Source: Oscillospiraceae bacterium
Lineage (GTDB): Bacteria; Bacillota; Clostridia; Oscillospirales; Acutalibacteraceae
NCBI GenBank assembly: GCA_015066225.1
Contig: SVOT01000012.1
Coordinates: forward strand, 1 to 47,194
Direction: 5' to 3'
Length of the DNA: 47,194 nt
Made by a program: the position numbers and the translations under genes. A model generated the notes under the pieces. That model was not told the DNA's origin, ran no database searches, and worked only from the letters and a program-made list of their open reading frames with translations. Positions 22,920 through 32,042 of this stretch are shown here, in pieces; position 1 is the stretch's first letter, and each line of letters starts with the position of its first letter.

Positions 22920-23924
22920 ATGAAACTTTCAAATAATCCCGAAATAAGAAAATTTTTAGCAGTAACAGTGATACCCTCACTGTTACTATGCTTTATTACA
23001 GCTTTTTATTCTAAATTTACTGCTGTATGTATTTTGATTTTAAGTACATTTTTGATATGCAGCTTTCTTGCGTTTACAAAGAAAAGATATAACAGAATTA
23101 ATAATCTAGGTGAAAGTATAGATAAGATTCTTCACGGAAACGACACAATAAACATTAAAGGCTTTGATGAGGGCGAACTTTCAATTTTAGAAAGTGATGT
23201 GCAAAAAATGCTTGTACGCCTTCGTGACCAAAAGGATATTTTAGAAAAGAAAAGAACTTTTCTTGCAGACTCAATTGCTGACATTTCTCATCAGTTAAGA
23301 ACTCCGCTTACAAGTATTAATCTTATTCTGTCTCTTATTGAGTCGCCTGACATATCAGAGGAAAGAAGAGAAGAACTTTTAAGAGAGCTTTCGTCACTTA
23401 TTACCAAAACGGAATACCTTGTTTCGGTTCTTCTTAAAATTTCAAAGCTCGATGCAGGAACCGTACAGTTCGAAAAGAAACCGACAGACCTCACATCTCT
23501 CATTAAAAAATCTGCCGAGCCTCTGCTCGTTCCGATGGATATTAAAAATCAGAAGCTTATTATAAACACGGATAATGTTTGTCTTGATTGTGACTCCTCT
23601 TGGTGCATTGAAGCCTTCGGAAACATATTGAAAAACTGTGCTGAGCATACACCTGGAAACGGAGAGATAACGGTAACTGCTGAGGACACGCCCATTTTCA
23701 CAGAGATTATCATTACTGACACAGGCAGCGGCATTGGGGAAGAGGACTTGCCTCATATCTTTGACCGCTTTTATAAAGGTAAAAACTCATCAAAAGAAAG
23801 CTTTGGTGTAGGCCTTAATCTTGCCAAAATGATTATTTCGGGTCACAACGGAACAATAAAAGCTGAAAACGGTCAGTTCTGCGGTGCAAAATTTACAATA
23901 AGATTTTACAAGCAGGTTGTGTGA
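22920..23924 (+). CDS. Small-sensor (intramembrane-sensing type) histidine kinase
   Basis: 334 residues. Two membrane helices (about 13-31 and 33-52) with almost no external loop are followed by a short linker, the HisKA dimerisation region with His124 in DISHQLRTPLTS, and the ATPase domain (ILKNCAEH N-box, DTGSGIG, GVGLNLAKM). The lack of a sensor domain is characteristic of BceS-like kinases that sense through a partner ABC transporter. The ATG at 22920 is preferred to the overlapping GTG at 22911 because AGGTGA lies five bases upstream. It begins one base after the regulator's stop. Confidence 0.9.
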   Translation: MKLSNNPEIRKFLAVTVIPSLLLCFITAFYSKFTAVCILILSTFLICSFLAFTKKRYNRINNLGESIDKILHGNDTINIKGFDEGELSILESDVQKMLVRLRDQKDILEKKRTFLADSIADISHQLRTPLTSINLILSLIESPDISEERREELLRELSSLITKTEYLVSVLLKISKLDAGTVQFEKKPTDLTSLIKKSAEPLLVPMDIKNQKLIINTDNVCLDCDSSWCIEAFGNILKNCAEHTPGNGEITVTAEDTPIFTEIIITDTGSGIGEEDLPHIFDRFYKGKNSSKESFGVGLNLAKMIISGHNGTIKAENGQFCGAKFTIRFYKQVV

Positions 23925-23929
23925 CGTTT

Positions 23930-23958
23930 TTGTAATAATAGAGTCACCGAAGTGTAAT
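23930..23958 (+). promoter_or_regulatory. Possible promoter of the ABC-FtsX genes
   Basis: TTGTAA (23930-23935), a 17-base gap and TGTAAT (23953-23958) in the 84-base gap after the kinase gene. It could be the response regulator's target, but no clear repeat was recognised. Confidence 0.4.
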
Positions 23959-24008
23959 TTTTGATTGGTAAAATGAAGCTGCAACAAAAAGAAAAGGAGC
24001 AATTCAAT

Positions 24009-24692
24009 ATGGATATTTTAAAAATTGAAAACCTTTCAAAAATTTACGGTGAGGGTGAAAATCAGGTTAAAGCTCTCGATAATGTAAGTTTCAGCGTACC
24101 TAAAGGTCAGTTTGTGGCTATCATCGGTCCGTCAGGCTCGGGAAAAAGTACACTTCTGCATATTCTCGGCGGTGTTGATAAGCCCACAAGTGGCAAGGTT
24201 TACCTTGACGGGCAGGATGTTTACGCACAAAACGAAGACCAACTCGCCATATTCCGTCGCAGGCAGGTAGGTCTTATTTATCAGTTTTATAACCTCATCC
24301 CTGTTCTCAATGTAACGGAAAACATTTCTTTGCCCGTGCTTATGGACGGCAAAAAGGTGGACAAAAATTACCTTCGTGAGCTTATTGACCTTCTTTCTCT
24401 TACCGGAAGAGAAAAGCATCTTCCCAATGAGCTTTCAGGCGGTCAGCAACAGAGAGTTTCTATCGGCAGAGCACTTATCAACAATCCTGCCGTTATGCTT
24501 GCCGACGAGCCGACGGGTAACCTTGACTCGAAAAACAGCCACGAAATCGTTGAACTTCTTAAACTCTCTAACAAAAAATACGGTCAGACACTTATCGTTA
24601 TCACTCACGATGATTCGATTGCTTTGCAGGCAGACAGAATTATCACCATAAACGACGGTAAAATTGCGAGTGACAGACTTCTCGTTAAGTGA
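24009..24692 (+). CDS. ABC transporter ATP-binding protein (MacB/BceA type)
   Basis: 227 residues with Walker A (GPSGSGKST), Q-loop YQFYNLIPVLNV, signature LSGGQQQRVSIGRAL, Walker B (VMLADEPTGNLD) and switch His in VITHD. This is the LolD/MacB/BceA class that works with FtsX-type permeases by mechanotransmission. AAAGGAG lies eight bases before the ATG; an upstream in-frame ATG is not needed. The permease begins 10 bases after the stop. Adjacent two-component genes suggest a role in antimicrobial-peptide resistance. Confidence 0.92.
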   Translation: MDILKIENLSKIYGEGENQVKALDNVSFSVPKGQFVAIIGPSGSGKSTLLHILGGVDKPTSGKVYLDGQDVYAQNEDQLAIFRRRQVGLIYQFYNLIPVLNVTENISLPVLMDGKKVDKNYLRELIDLLSLTGREKHLPNELSGGQQQRVSIGRALINNPAVMLADEPTGNLDSKNSHEIVELLKLSNKKYGQTLIVITHDDSIALQADRIITINDGKIASDRLLVK

Positions 24693-24702
24693 GGTGACCG
24701 CA

Positions 24703-27519
24703 ATGAATATCTTTAAACAGTTTACCAAACGCTCACTTAAAGAGAACAAAACAAGAACTCTTGTTACAATCATCGGCATTATCCTTTCCGTCGCAATGTT
24801 TACTGCCACAATAGAGGCTTTTGTAACCGTTCAGGATTACCTTATAAACTATGCCGAAATGTATAACGGCAAATATCATGTCGGCTTTTATGATGTTGAA
24901 TATGATGATATTTCAAAAATATCCGAGGATGAACGGGTTGAAAAATATACTTATGTTCAGGAAATAGGCTATGCCGAAATCGGTTCGTCAAATGAATACA
25001 AGCCGTATCTGTATATCGCAGGTATTCCGACCGATTTTACGGATATAATGCCGATACATCTTACCGAAGGCAGATTGCCGCAGAACAGTAACGAAATCGT
25101 AGTTTCCGACCATCTTTATTCAAACGGCGGAGTACATCTTAAGCTCGGACAGAAAATCACTCTTGCAGTCGGACAAAGACAATGGTCTGAGCTTGTGAAC
25201 ATTACAGATGAAGAATATAAAAAACTTGACGGTGACTCCTGGGCAAAGCTTACTCAGGAATATCCGTTAAGAAAAACCGAAGGCGAAGAAGCAACAGAAT
25301 ATCTCGTTAATACAAAAGAGAAAACATATACTGTTGTAGGCTTTTGTGTAAGACCTGAACAAACCACTATTGAACCCATTTCGGCACCCGGCTATACAGC
25401 TTACACAATAAACGAAAAGGGAAATACAAGACTTTCTTCTGTTTACACCGTAATTTCTCAACCCTCAGATTACAGCCGATTTAACCTTGATATCGTTAAA
25501 AAGATTGAAGTTAATTCCTGCATAAACTATGACCTGCTTATGTATACCTTCAACAGCTTTGATTCGGCATTTCCCTTCCTTGTTATCGGCTTGCTTTCTC
25601 TTCTTATAGGACTCATTGTTTTCGGCTCGGTTTCGCTTATTTATAATTCGTTTTCAATTTCCGTCAGTGAGAGGACAAAGCAGTTCGGTATTCTTAAAAG
25701 TATAGGTGCCACTAAAAAGCAGATAAGAAAATCTGTTCTTTACGAAGCATCGGTGCTTTGCAGTATCGGCATACCGATAGGTCTCATCTCAGGTTGCTTG
25801 GGCATTGCTATAACATTCTACTTCTTAAGTGATTCAATCGCAACCTTCCTTGCAGAGCTTACAGACCTTAAAATGCGGTTTGTGTTCTCGCCCGTGGCAA
25901 TCATTGCCGCAAGCGTAATAAGCTTTGTGACGGTAATCATCTCAGCATATATTCCTGCGAAAAAGGCAATAAAAATTAACCCCATTGAATCTGTCAGACA
26001 GTCAAATGAGATTAAGGTCAACCGTCGAAGTGTTAAGGTATCTCCGCTTACCGAGAAGCTTTTCGGCTTTGAAGCAACACTGTCGTCAAAGAATTTTAAA
26101 AGAAACAAAAAGAAATACCGTGCTACAGTTTTTTCACTTTTTGTTTCCGTTGTCCTGTTCATTTCCGCTTCTTCACTTTCGACGTATTTTACCGATATTG
26201 TTGCAGCCGAAAGTCAGGATATGAATTATGATGTTGCCGTAAACATTTTTAATTACGACGATGACTATAATCCTTTATATGAAACAGATGAATTCAGAAA
26301 CAAGTTGTATAACGGATTGAAATCCGTTAAAGGAATTGATGAGTTTACACTTACCGAAAAGATGGGCACAGAATATAACCTTGATAAAAAATATATTTCG
26401 GAAGAATACATTGATATGATGAACAAAGAGGTCGAAAGATATTCGGACGAAGTTGAAAGTCAGTATTACGGAATGTTCAAATATAACTTCATTGATGATG
26501 ACGCTTTCAGAAGACTTCTTAAAGCGGAAGGTCTCAGCGAAGAGGGATATTTTGACAAAGAAAACCCGAAAGCCCTTGTTTATGATATGGGCACCTATAT
26601 CTACCAGAATGACAACAAAGAAAAGGTTTATATAATACCCTTCCTTAACACGGACGATATTTCTTCAAACATTGAGATAACAAATATCCTTCCTCGTTTT
26701 ACAGAGAATGATGTGGACTACCATTATATAGGGGAAACAACGGTAAAAGACGGTGTAACATATTATGTTTATGATATCGGCCGTGACGAGGGCGAAGAAT
26801 TTGACGAGTCAACAAAGCGTTACCTGCCCGAAGAAAAGGCCGTACAGAACATTAAGATTTCAATCGGTGCGGTTATCGACGAAAAGCCGTATTTTGCAGA
26901 CCATAACACAAACCTTATTTACCCTGAATCTGTAAGAAAAGGCATAATGCTTGATGAATACAGCCAGACACACGCTTTTATTCTTTGCGAGGACCACAGC
27001 AAGGTTGCAAGTGATGTAAGCCGACTTGTCAGGGATATTGGTGGAGATTCAAATCATGTCAGTGTAGTAGATTATGCGGCGGAAATTGAAAGCATCCGAG
27101 CACTTGTAACAATTGCAAAGGTTCTTGCTTATGGCTTTATCGTTCTTATATCTATGATTGCCGCAGCAAATGTTTTTAACACAATCTCAACCAACATTTC
27201 TCTCAGAAGAAGAGAATTCGCAACACTCAAATCTGTGGGTCTTACAAGTAAGGGTATGAGAAAAATGATGACATTTGAATCTATCCTTTACGGAGTAAAA
27301 AGTCTTTTATTCTCACTTCCGGTTTCATTAGGAATGACATATCTAGTATATCTTGTAGCGTCAGATAGCGGTTATGAAATGGCATTCTATGTACCGTGGG
27401 ATAAATTCATTATAGCGATTGCAAGTGTATTTATAATTGTGGTGCTGAGTATGATATATTCAATCAAAAAAGTAAACAAAGAAAATACAGTTGAAACACT
27501 CCGAAACGAGAATATATAA
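24703..27519 (+). CDS. FtsX-type ABC transporter permease with two FtsX domains
   Basis: About 938 residues. The first membrane helix at about 20-42 is followed by an external domain of about 250 residues, three helices (about 290-420), a basic cytoplasmic linker, a second TM (RATVFSLFVSVVLFISAS), another large external domain rich in Asp, Glu and Tyr, and three final helices from about 800. This doubled FtsX arrangement is larger than BceB (about 650 residues, one large external domain). The ATG at 24703 follows GAGGTG overlapping the ATPase stop. It may both expel a peptide and signal to the kinase. Confidence 0.88.
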   Translation: MNIFKQFTKRSLKENKTRTLVTIIGIILSVAMFTATIEAFVTVQDYLINYAEMYNGKYHVGFYDVEYDDISKISEDERVEKYTYVQEIGYAEIGSSNEYKPYLYIAGIPTDFTDIMPIHLTEGRLPQNSNEIVVSDHLYSNGGVHLKLGQKITLAVGQRQWSELVNITDEEYKKLDGDSWAKLTQEYPLRKTEGEEATEYLVNTKEKTYTVVGFCVRPEQTTIEPISAPGYTAYTINEKGNTRLSSVYTVISQPSDYSRFNLDIVKKIEVNSCINYDLLMYTFNSFDSAFPFLVIGLLSLLIGLIVFGSVSLIYNSFSISVSERTKQFGILKSIGATKKQIRKSVLYEASVLCSIGIPIGLISGCLGIAITFYFLSDSIATFLAELTDLKMRFVFSPVAIIAASVISFVTVIISAYIPAKKAIKINPIESVRQSNEIKVNRRSVKVSPLTEKLFGFEATLSSKNFKRNKKKYRATVFSLFVSVVLFISASSLSTYFTDIVAAESQDMNYDVAVNIFNYDDDYNPLYETDEFRNKLYNGLKSVKGIDEFTLTEKMGTEYNLDKKYISEEYIDMMNKEVERYSDEVESQYYGMFKYNFIDDDAFRRLLKAEGLSEEGYFDKENPKALVYDMGTYIYQNDNKEKVYIIPFLNTDDISSNIEITNILPRFTENDVDYHYIGETTVKDGVTYYVYDIGRDEGEEFDESTKRYLPEEKAVQNIKISIGAVIDEKPYFADHNTNLIYPESVRKGIMLDEYSQTHAFILCEDHSKVASDVSRLVRDIGGDSNHVSVVDYAAEIESIRALVTIAKVLAYGFIVLISMIAAANVFNTISTNISLRRREFATLKSVGLTSKGMRKMMTFESILYGVKSLLFSLPVSLGMTYLVYLVASDSGYEMAFYVPWDKFIIAIASVFIIVVLSMIYSIKKVNKENTVETLRNENI

Positions 27520-27524
27520 AGTGA

Positions 27525-27552
27525 ACCCCACAGGCTGAAAAGTCTGCGGGGT
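27525..27552. terminator. Bidirectional terminator between the permease and tnpV
   Basis: ACCCC and GGGGT with an inner CAG/CTG segment close a hairpin between two converging genes, with ATTTAT on the plus side. Confidence 0.55.
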
Positions 27553-27560
27553 ATTTATCT

Positions 27561-27923
27561 TTATGTATAGATGAGTTCGTTACAAACTATTTCACTTGCT
27601 CTTTGTTGGATATTATTCATCTTCTGAATCCATTCCAATTGGTTGTCTTCTTTCATTTTTTCAGTAACACCTTCAGCTTCTTTCATCTGCGCGACAAGTG
27701 TATCAAGCATCTGTTGTGCCTGATTTTCAATCTCTGCACAGTGCTGATAAAGCTTACCTTGAGTAAGCAATGTGTTGAAAAACACCTTTTTATGCTTTTC
27801 AAGATAAGTTTTGTACATCATTCCCCATTTGCCAAGTCTGACACTTGCTTCTTCGAGTGGTAAGATGAGGTTAGGAATATTATAGTCGCCAACTCGTCTG
27901 TAAGTAATATAATTAGTTTTCAT
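27561..27923 (-). CDS. tnpV: TnpV-family transposon-encoded protein
   Basis: 120 residues. It starts MKTNYITYRRVGDYNIPNL and contains LGKWGMMYKTYLEKHKK, GKLYQHCAEIENQA and MNNIQQRASEIVCNELIY. This is the pattern of TnpV, a small protein carried by clostridial mobilisable and conjugative transposons and of unknown mechanism. The ATG at 27923 follows AAAGGA at seven bases. No integrase or resolvase accompanies it here, so it marks a remnant or a cargo island rather than a complete transposon. It lies just inside the right boundary repeat of the tRNA-Leu-flanked island. Confidence 0.8.
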   Translation of the reverse strand: MKTNYITYRRVGDYNIPNLILPLEEASVRLGKWGMMYKTYLEKHKKVFFNTLLTQGKLYQHCAEIENQAQQMLDTLVAQMKEAEGVTEKMKEDNQLEWIQKMNNIQQRASEIVCNELIYT

Positions 27924-28031
27924 AGTATTATCCTTTCTTTTCACTCTATTTAATCAAGGTGAGCAAAGTGAAGAATACTATGTTTGAAGCCGGTTTTACA
28001 TATATTTTGAGTAAATCCCTTATGAACACTC

Positions 28032-28267
28032 GCACCAAAAAGGGAATCTACGCTTTTGTGTGGATTCTCTTTTTCGTATTGTATGAAAAAGCAGGACTTG
28101 AACCGCCTCGCCGAAGGCGAACAAAATCGGGTGTTCGCAAGGCACTTGCGAATGATGGGCAGAGCCCATCAAGTCCGGTCAGCGGCACCAAAAAGGGAAT
28201 CTACACTTTTGTGTGGATTCTCTTTTTTTGTATTGTATGAAAAAGCAGGACTTGAACCGCCTCGCCT
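28032..28267 (+). repeat. Orphan tRNA-Leu tail repeats, right boundary of the island
   Basis: No tRNA gene is present, yet the segment opens with GCACCA and the tRNA-Leu terminator (28044-28067). It continues with the same antisense T arm (28094-28100), the three-hairpin cluster, a 22-base tRNA-Leu tail (28169-28190), a second terminator (28197-28220) and the start of a third insert that stops at about 28267. Over about 195 bases it differs from 18226-18425 at only a handful of positions. AAATCCCTT and AACACT just before 28032 may be remains of a tRNA-Leu body. Confidence 0.9.
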
Positions 28268-28314
28268 CAGTACGTGAAGACTTTTGTATTAATTACATAT
28301 TTTTAAAATGTAAT

Positions 28315-28349
28315 ACACCCCCGAAGCTTCAAATGAGCTTCGGGGGTGT
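28315..28349. terminator. Terminator of the GH4 gene, bidirectional
   Basis: ACACCCCCGAAGCTT and AGCTTCGGGGGTGT form a 14-bp stem; GTTCTTTTCTTT follows on the plus side and TATTACATTTT on the minus side. It lies 13 bases beyond the GH4 stop. Confidence 0.7.
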
Positions 28350-28361
28350 TCTTTTCTTTAC

Positions 28362-29678
28362 TTAAAAGTATTTGGGAAGATAATCGCCATGGGCTTCGAT
28401 AAGGTCGTCAACCATCTTTTTAATGGTGTCGATATCAAGCTCGCTGCCTGTGTGGGGGTCAAGCATTGCTGCCTGGTAAATATGCTCAAGCTTTCTTGTT
28501 TTCGCTGCTTCAATTGTGAGAAGCTGAACGTTGATGTTTGTCATATTCATTGCCGCACACTGCACGGGAAGAGCACCGACGTAAGTGCCGTGAACACCCT
28601 TGCCGTCAACAAGGCAGGGTACCTCAACGCATGCCTCAGCGGGCAGGTTTGTGATAAAGCCTCTGTTGAGCACGTTACCACCGATTTTGTAGGGGGTGTT
28701 GGTAACAACAGACTCCATAATGTGGGAAGCGTATTCATTTGAACGCTTATGTTCTTTAACACCGTTCTGAAGCAACTCCTGATATTCCTTTTTCCAGCCT
28801 GCAATCTGATTTACACAGCGACGGGGATATTCATCAAGAGGTATGTTGTATTTTTCAATAAGCTCGGGATATTTGCTTTTTATGTAGAACATATTGTATT
28901 CTGCATTATGCTCACTTGACTCTGTGCAATAATATCCGAAATGCTTGATGTAGTCGAGTCTGACTTTATTTGTGAATTCGGGGTCATCAAGCTTTTCTTG
29001 AACCTTGCTTTTAATTTCGGGGTAAAGGTCGTTACCGTCTTTATCTTGAATTTCAAGGAGCCAGCCCATATGGTTGATGCCGGCAATAAGCTCTCTTCTG
29101 CCCTCAAGCTTATCCTGCATACCTAACTGATTGAATAAATCCTCTGAGCAGGTCTGAACGCTGTGGCAAAGACCGACTGTATTTACACCGGTGTATCTCT
29201 GCATATAGCCCGAAAGCATTGCCATTGGGTTTGTATAGTTAAGGAAAAGTGCATCGGGGCAAACCTCTTCCATATCCTTTGCAAAATCATCCATTACGGG
29301 GATTGTACGGAGTGCACGCATAATACCGCCGATACCGAGTGTGTCGGCAATAGTCTGACGAAGACCGTATTTCTTGGGCACCTCAAAGTCGATTATTGTG
29401 CAGGGGTCATAAAGACCAACCTGAATTGCGTTAACAACAAAATTTGCACCACGCAGAGCAGCCTTGCGGTTTTCAACACCGAGATAGCATTCAACCTTGC
29501 CATAGCCACCCATTGTCTTCTGCATTGCTTCGATAATTGTTTTGCTTTCTTCGAGACGCTGACCGTCAATGTCATAGAGAGCAAAAACGCTGTCACGGAG
29601 CACCTCCGATGCCATACAGTCACCGATAACGTTTCTTGCGAAAACCGTGCTGCCTGCACCCATAAATGTTATTTTCAT
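28362..29678 (-). CDS. melA: GH4 alpha-galactosidase (MelA type, NAD- and Mn-dependent)
   Basis: 438 residues. The Rossmann start KITFMGAGSTVFARNV binds NAD. The family motifs NYTNPMAM and GLCHSVQ are present; the Cys-His of CHSVQ holds the metal and separates alpha-galactosidases from the CHN/CNVP forms of other GH4 branches, and a metal His follows in GINHMGW. GH4 enzymes cleave through oxidation at C3 and elimination, in the cytoplasm. A good AAGGTGG site precedes the ATG. It is 17 bases downstream of an SDR gene on the same strand. Confidence 0.88.
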   Translation of the reverse strand: MKITFMGAGSTVFARNVIGDCMASEVLRDSVFALYDIDGQRLEESKTIIEAMQKTMGGYGKVECYLGVENRKAALRGANFVVNAIQVGLYDPCTIIDFEVPKKYGLRQTIADTLGIGGIMRALRTIPVMDDFAKDMEEVCPDALFLNYTNPMAMLSGYMQRYTGVNTVGLCHSVQTCSEDLFNQLGMQDKLEGRRELIAGINHMGWLLEIQDKDGNDLYPEIKSKVQEKLDDPEFTNKVRLDYIKHFGYYCTESSEHNAEYNMFYIKSKYPELIEKYNIPLDEYPRRCVNQIAGWKKEYQELLQNGVKEHKRSNEYASHIMESVVTNTPYKIGGNVLNRGFITNLPAEACVEVPCLVDGKGVHGTYVGALPVQCAAMNMTNINVQLLTIEAAKTRKLEHIYQAAMLDPHTGSELDIDTIKKMVDDLIEAHGDYLPKYF

Positions 29679-29695
29679 ATTAATCCCACCTTTTT

Positions 29696-30430
29696 TTAAA
29701 TAACAAATCCGCCGTTGACGGATATTATCTGCCCCGTTATAAAATCAGCTTTTGAAGAAGCCAGGAAAGAAACCATCCCGGCAATATCGTCAGGCTCACC
29801 CAACCTGTTAAGGGGTGTTTCTTCTTTTAAAGCTTCCTTGTCTTCTTCGCTGAAGGATGCCATCATATCGGTCATAATCACACCGGGAGACACCGCGTTT
29901 ACGGTTACACCCGAAAGCCCGACTTCTTTAGCCAAAGCCTTTGTCAGACCGATCACACCCGCCTTTGTTGCAGAATAGTGCACCTCCATAGAAGCACCGA
30001 CCTCACCCCACATTGAGGTGACGTTTATGATTTTTCCGTTTTTTTTGTTAACCATGGGCTTCAACGCTCTGCGGCAACAGTAAAAAACGCCTGACAAATT
30101 CACACCAAGCATTTTTTGCCACATATCATCCGAAATATCTGTGAAAAGGCTTTGCTGTGCAATGCCCGCATTGTTAACAAGAAGGTTAACCTCACCCAAG
30201 GTGCTTTCAACCGCCGAAAACATTTCTTCAACCTGCGCTGAATCGGAAACATCTGCTTTGAATATTTCAACCTCAGCAAACTGAGAAAGCTCTTCTTTGA
30301 GGCTCTGTGCCGCTGTTTCGGAGGAGTTATAATTTATAGCTAACGTGTAACCCTCGCGGGCTAATTCGCGGCATATAGCGGCGCCTATACCCTTTGCCCC
30401 GCCTGTTATAAGTGCAACTTTATTCTTCAT
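29696..30430 (-). CDS. ymfI: SDR-family oxidoreductase, probably elongation factor P 5-aminopentanone reductase (FabG-like)
   Basis: 244 residues. The NAD(P) motif TGGAKGIGAAI, NNAG, and the catalytic Ser-Tyr-Lys in NVTSMWGEVGASMEVHYSATKAG are intact, and the end SVNGGFVI is typical. The SMWG-x-VGAS-x-EVHYSA block matches the YmfI group that reduces the 5-aminopentanone on EF-P, rather than fatty-acid FabG (usually S-x-x-G-x-x-G-N). It overlaps the preceding lipoprotein gene by 11 bases, so translation is coupled. A general 3-oxoacyl-ACP reductase remains possible. Confidence 0.75.
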   Translation of the reverse strand: MKNKVALITGGAKGIGAAICRELAREGYTLAINYNSSETAAQSLKEELSQFAEVEIFKADVSDSAQVEEMFSAVESTLGEVNLLVNNAGIAQQSLFTDISDDMWQKMLGVNLSGVFYCCRRALKPMVNKKNGKIINVTSMWGEVGASMEVHYSATKAGVIGLTKALAKEVGLSGVTVNAVSPGVIMTDMMASFSEEDKEALKEETPLNRLGEPDDIAGMVSFLASSKADFITGQIISVNGGFVI

Positions 30431-31358
30431 GGCTGTGACTATGCTCCGTAGTGGTAAGTGCGGCTAAATCCTCAGCGGTTATTACAGTTTCGGTGTAACC
30501 CATCGGGGGAAGGAACAAGCCCGGGGTAACCTCGTTACTGATTTCGTCATAATAGGTTATTGCACCGCTTGGTGCTACGGTTTTTATCAATGTTTTGCCT
30601 CTGAGATAATCCTTGCTTCCGTCCTCGTAAACATAAACCTTATATTTCGCGCCGTACTCTTCCTCGGTGGTTTCGGAAACCTTGTTTCTTTCAATATTCA
30701 GTGCATCACCAGACATAATTGATTGAAAGGTTTCATCGCTGCCCAATTCCTGTTCCATAAGAGATATTGGAATTGTAATATACGTTTTTTCGCTGACGCT
30801 GACAAAGTACATATTATCGTCGCCGATTATAACGGCAGTTTCTTCGCCGTTGTAGTTCATAACGCCGGAATATTTTTTGCCGTCACGAGCAACTCTGAAG
30901 GACTCAATTCTGCCTTCAAATTCTGTTCTGCCCTCAATAACGTATTTGTCGGAATAAATAATATCGATTTCACTGGGCTTACCTGCCACAGGCTTTTCGG
31001 GCTCGGTCACTCTGTCAGGAGAAACACCTGTAGGAAGCTCCGCTTGTGTTTCATCCTTTTCAAAGAAATCCTGAACATCTTTAATCTCATCGGGTGTGAG
31101 AGTCACCTTTTCGGTAGCGATTACCTCACCCTTTTTGTCTGTAACTGCGACAGTAACAAAGGGAACGCCGTTGGGATCGGTTTCAATAGGCTTTTTCTCG
31201 CCATTCATAAGAATATCTAACGGATTGAGTGTTGTTTCATCACCCGCTTTTGTTGTATCGGGGTCTTTGGCTCTGTCTATGGATATTTCACAACCGTTGA
31301 AAACCATTACAACAGCAAGCAAAAGAACAAACATTGCTATTAACGGACTTTTTTTCAT
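30420..31358 (-). CDS. Predicted lipoprotein of unknown function
   Basis: 312 residues. The N-terminus MKKSPLIAMFVLLLAVVMVFNGC looks like a lipoprotein signal ending at Cys23, although the lipobox (FNGC) is imperfect. A Thr/Asp/Glu/Pro-rich segment of about 100 residues follows, then a beta-rich domain (SEIDIIYSDKYVIEGRTEFEG, then NMYFVSVSEKTYITIPISLM) reminiscent of outer-surface lipid-binding or LolA-like folds. The end is His-rich (HSHSHEE). The ATG at 31358 is preceded by GGAGG; upstream in-frame codons lack one. Its overlap with the SDR gene is probably regulatory rather than functional. Family not recognised. Confidence 0.65.
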   Translation of the reverse strand: MKKSPLIAMFVLLLAVVMVFNGCEISIDRAKDPDTTKAGDETTLNPLDILMNGEKKPIETDPNGVPFVTVAVTDKKGEVIATEKVTLTPDEIKDVQDFFEKDETQAELPTGVSPDRVTEPEKPVAGKPSEIDIIYSDKYVIEGRTEFEGRIESFRVARDGKKYSGVMNYNGEETAVIIGDDNMYFVSVSEKTYITIPISLMEQELGSDETFQSIMSGDALNIERNKVSETTEEEYGAKYKVYVYEDGSKDYLRGKTLIKTVAPSGAITYYDEISNEVTPGLFLPPMGYTETVITAEDLAALTTTEHSHSHEE

Positions 31359-31489
31359 AGTATCCTCCGAGGATTTTTTTATATAGTTGAAGCACGTACG
31401 CCTAAAATTCAAATCTTTCTGCTATTCTAACACACAAAAAAACTAAAAACAACAACGTTACAAAATAAGTAAGCTTTATTTACACAATG

Positions 31490-32038
31490 TTAATTGTTTT
31501 TCTGTTTTTTGTCATTGGCAACCAGCACACGAAGATATCTGAAGGTTTCATCCTCACCCTTTTCGGCAAGCATACGCAAAAGGCTTTCGAGCAAATCCGA
31601 GGTTTCGGGGTGAATCACTCTTCTGTGCTTGGCTTTCATAAAATATTCCAGTGGCGAATCGTCTGTGTATTTGTCGCCGTTATAGATTTTACCGGCGGCA
31701 ACCCTGTCACAAAACATTTCAGCCACGTATTTAACAGGCATTTTTACGGGCTCGATTTTCTTTGAAACGGGGCTGTAATCCGTCCAGTATTCAAAATGGT
31801 GCTTGTTTCTGCCCTTGTGGTGCATCCACGCTGTTGAAAAGCCGAAGTCAGCACGCTCACCCTCGTTAGGGCTACGCTGACCCGTGTAATATTTTATACC
31901 GGGCAAAAATTCCGTGAGAGAGTATTTTGACAAATCGTGTCGCAAACCCTGGCACAGAATACCCGCCTTTTTACAATGCTTTATAACCACATGCCTGTGC
32001 TTTGTTATTGTCTTGAAATGACCTATTATTTTATTCAT
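31490..32038 (-). CDS. DUF5662-family protein
   Basis: 182 residues, basic and His-rich. GLRHDLSKYSLTEFLPGIKYYTGQRSP and AWMHHKGRNKHHFEYWTDY are the DUF5662 signature; the repeated His and Asp residues resemble HD-type metal sites, but no activity is known. The ATG at 32038 is four bases after the fucosidase stop and has no ribosome site, so it is probably translated by reinitiation. It is the last gene of the nrdR-rlmA-GH29 unit. Confidence 0.75.
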   Translation of the reverse strand: MNKIIGHFKTITKHRHVVIKHCKKAGILCQGLRHDLSKYSLTEFLPGIKYYTGQRSPNEGERADFGFSTAWMHHKGRNKHHFEYWTDYSPVSKKIEPVKMPVKYVAEMFCDRVAAGKIYNGDKYTDDSPLEYFMKAKHRRVIHPETSDLLESLLRMLAEKGEDETFRYLRVLVANDKKQKNN

Positions 32039-32042
32039 ATCG

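Noticed and set aside
18226-28267. Prophage or complete conjugative element
   Set aside because: No integrase, capsid, relaxase or conjugation genes are present; only tnpV and boundary repeats suggest mobility.
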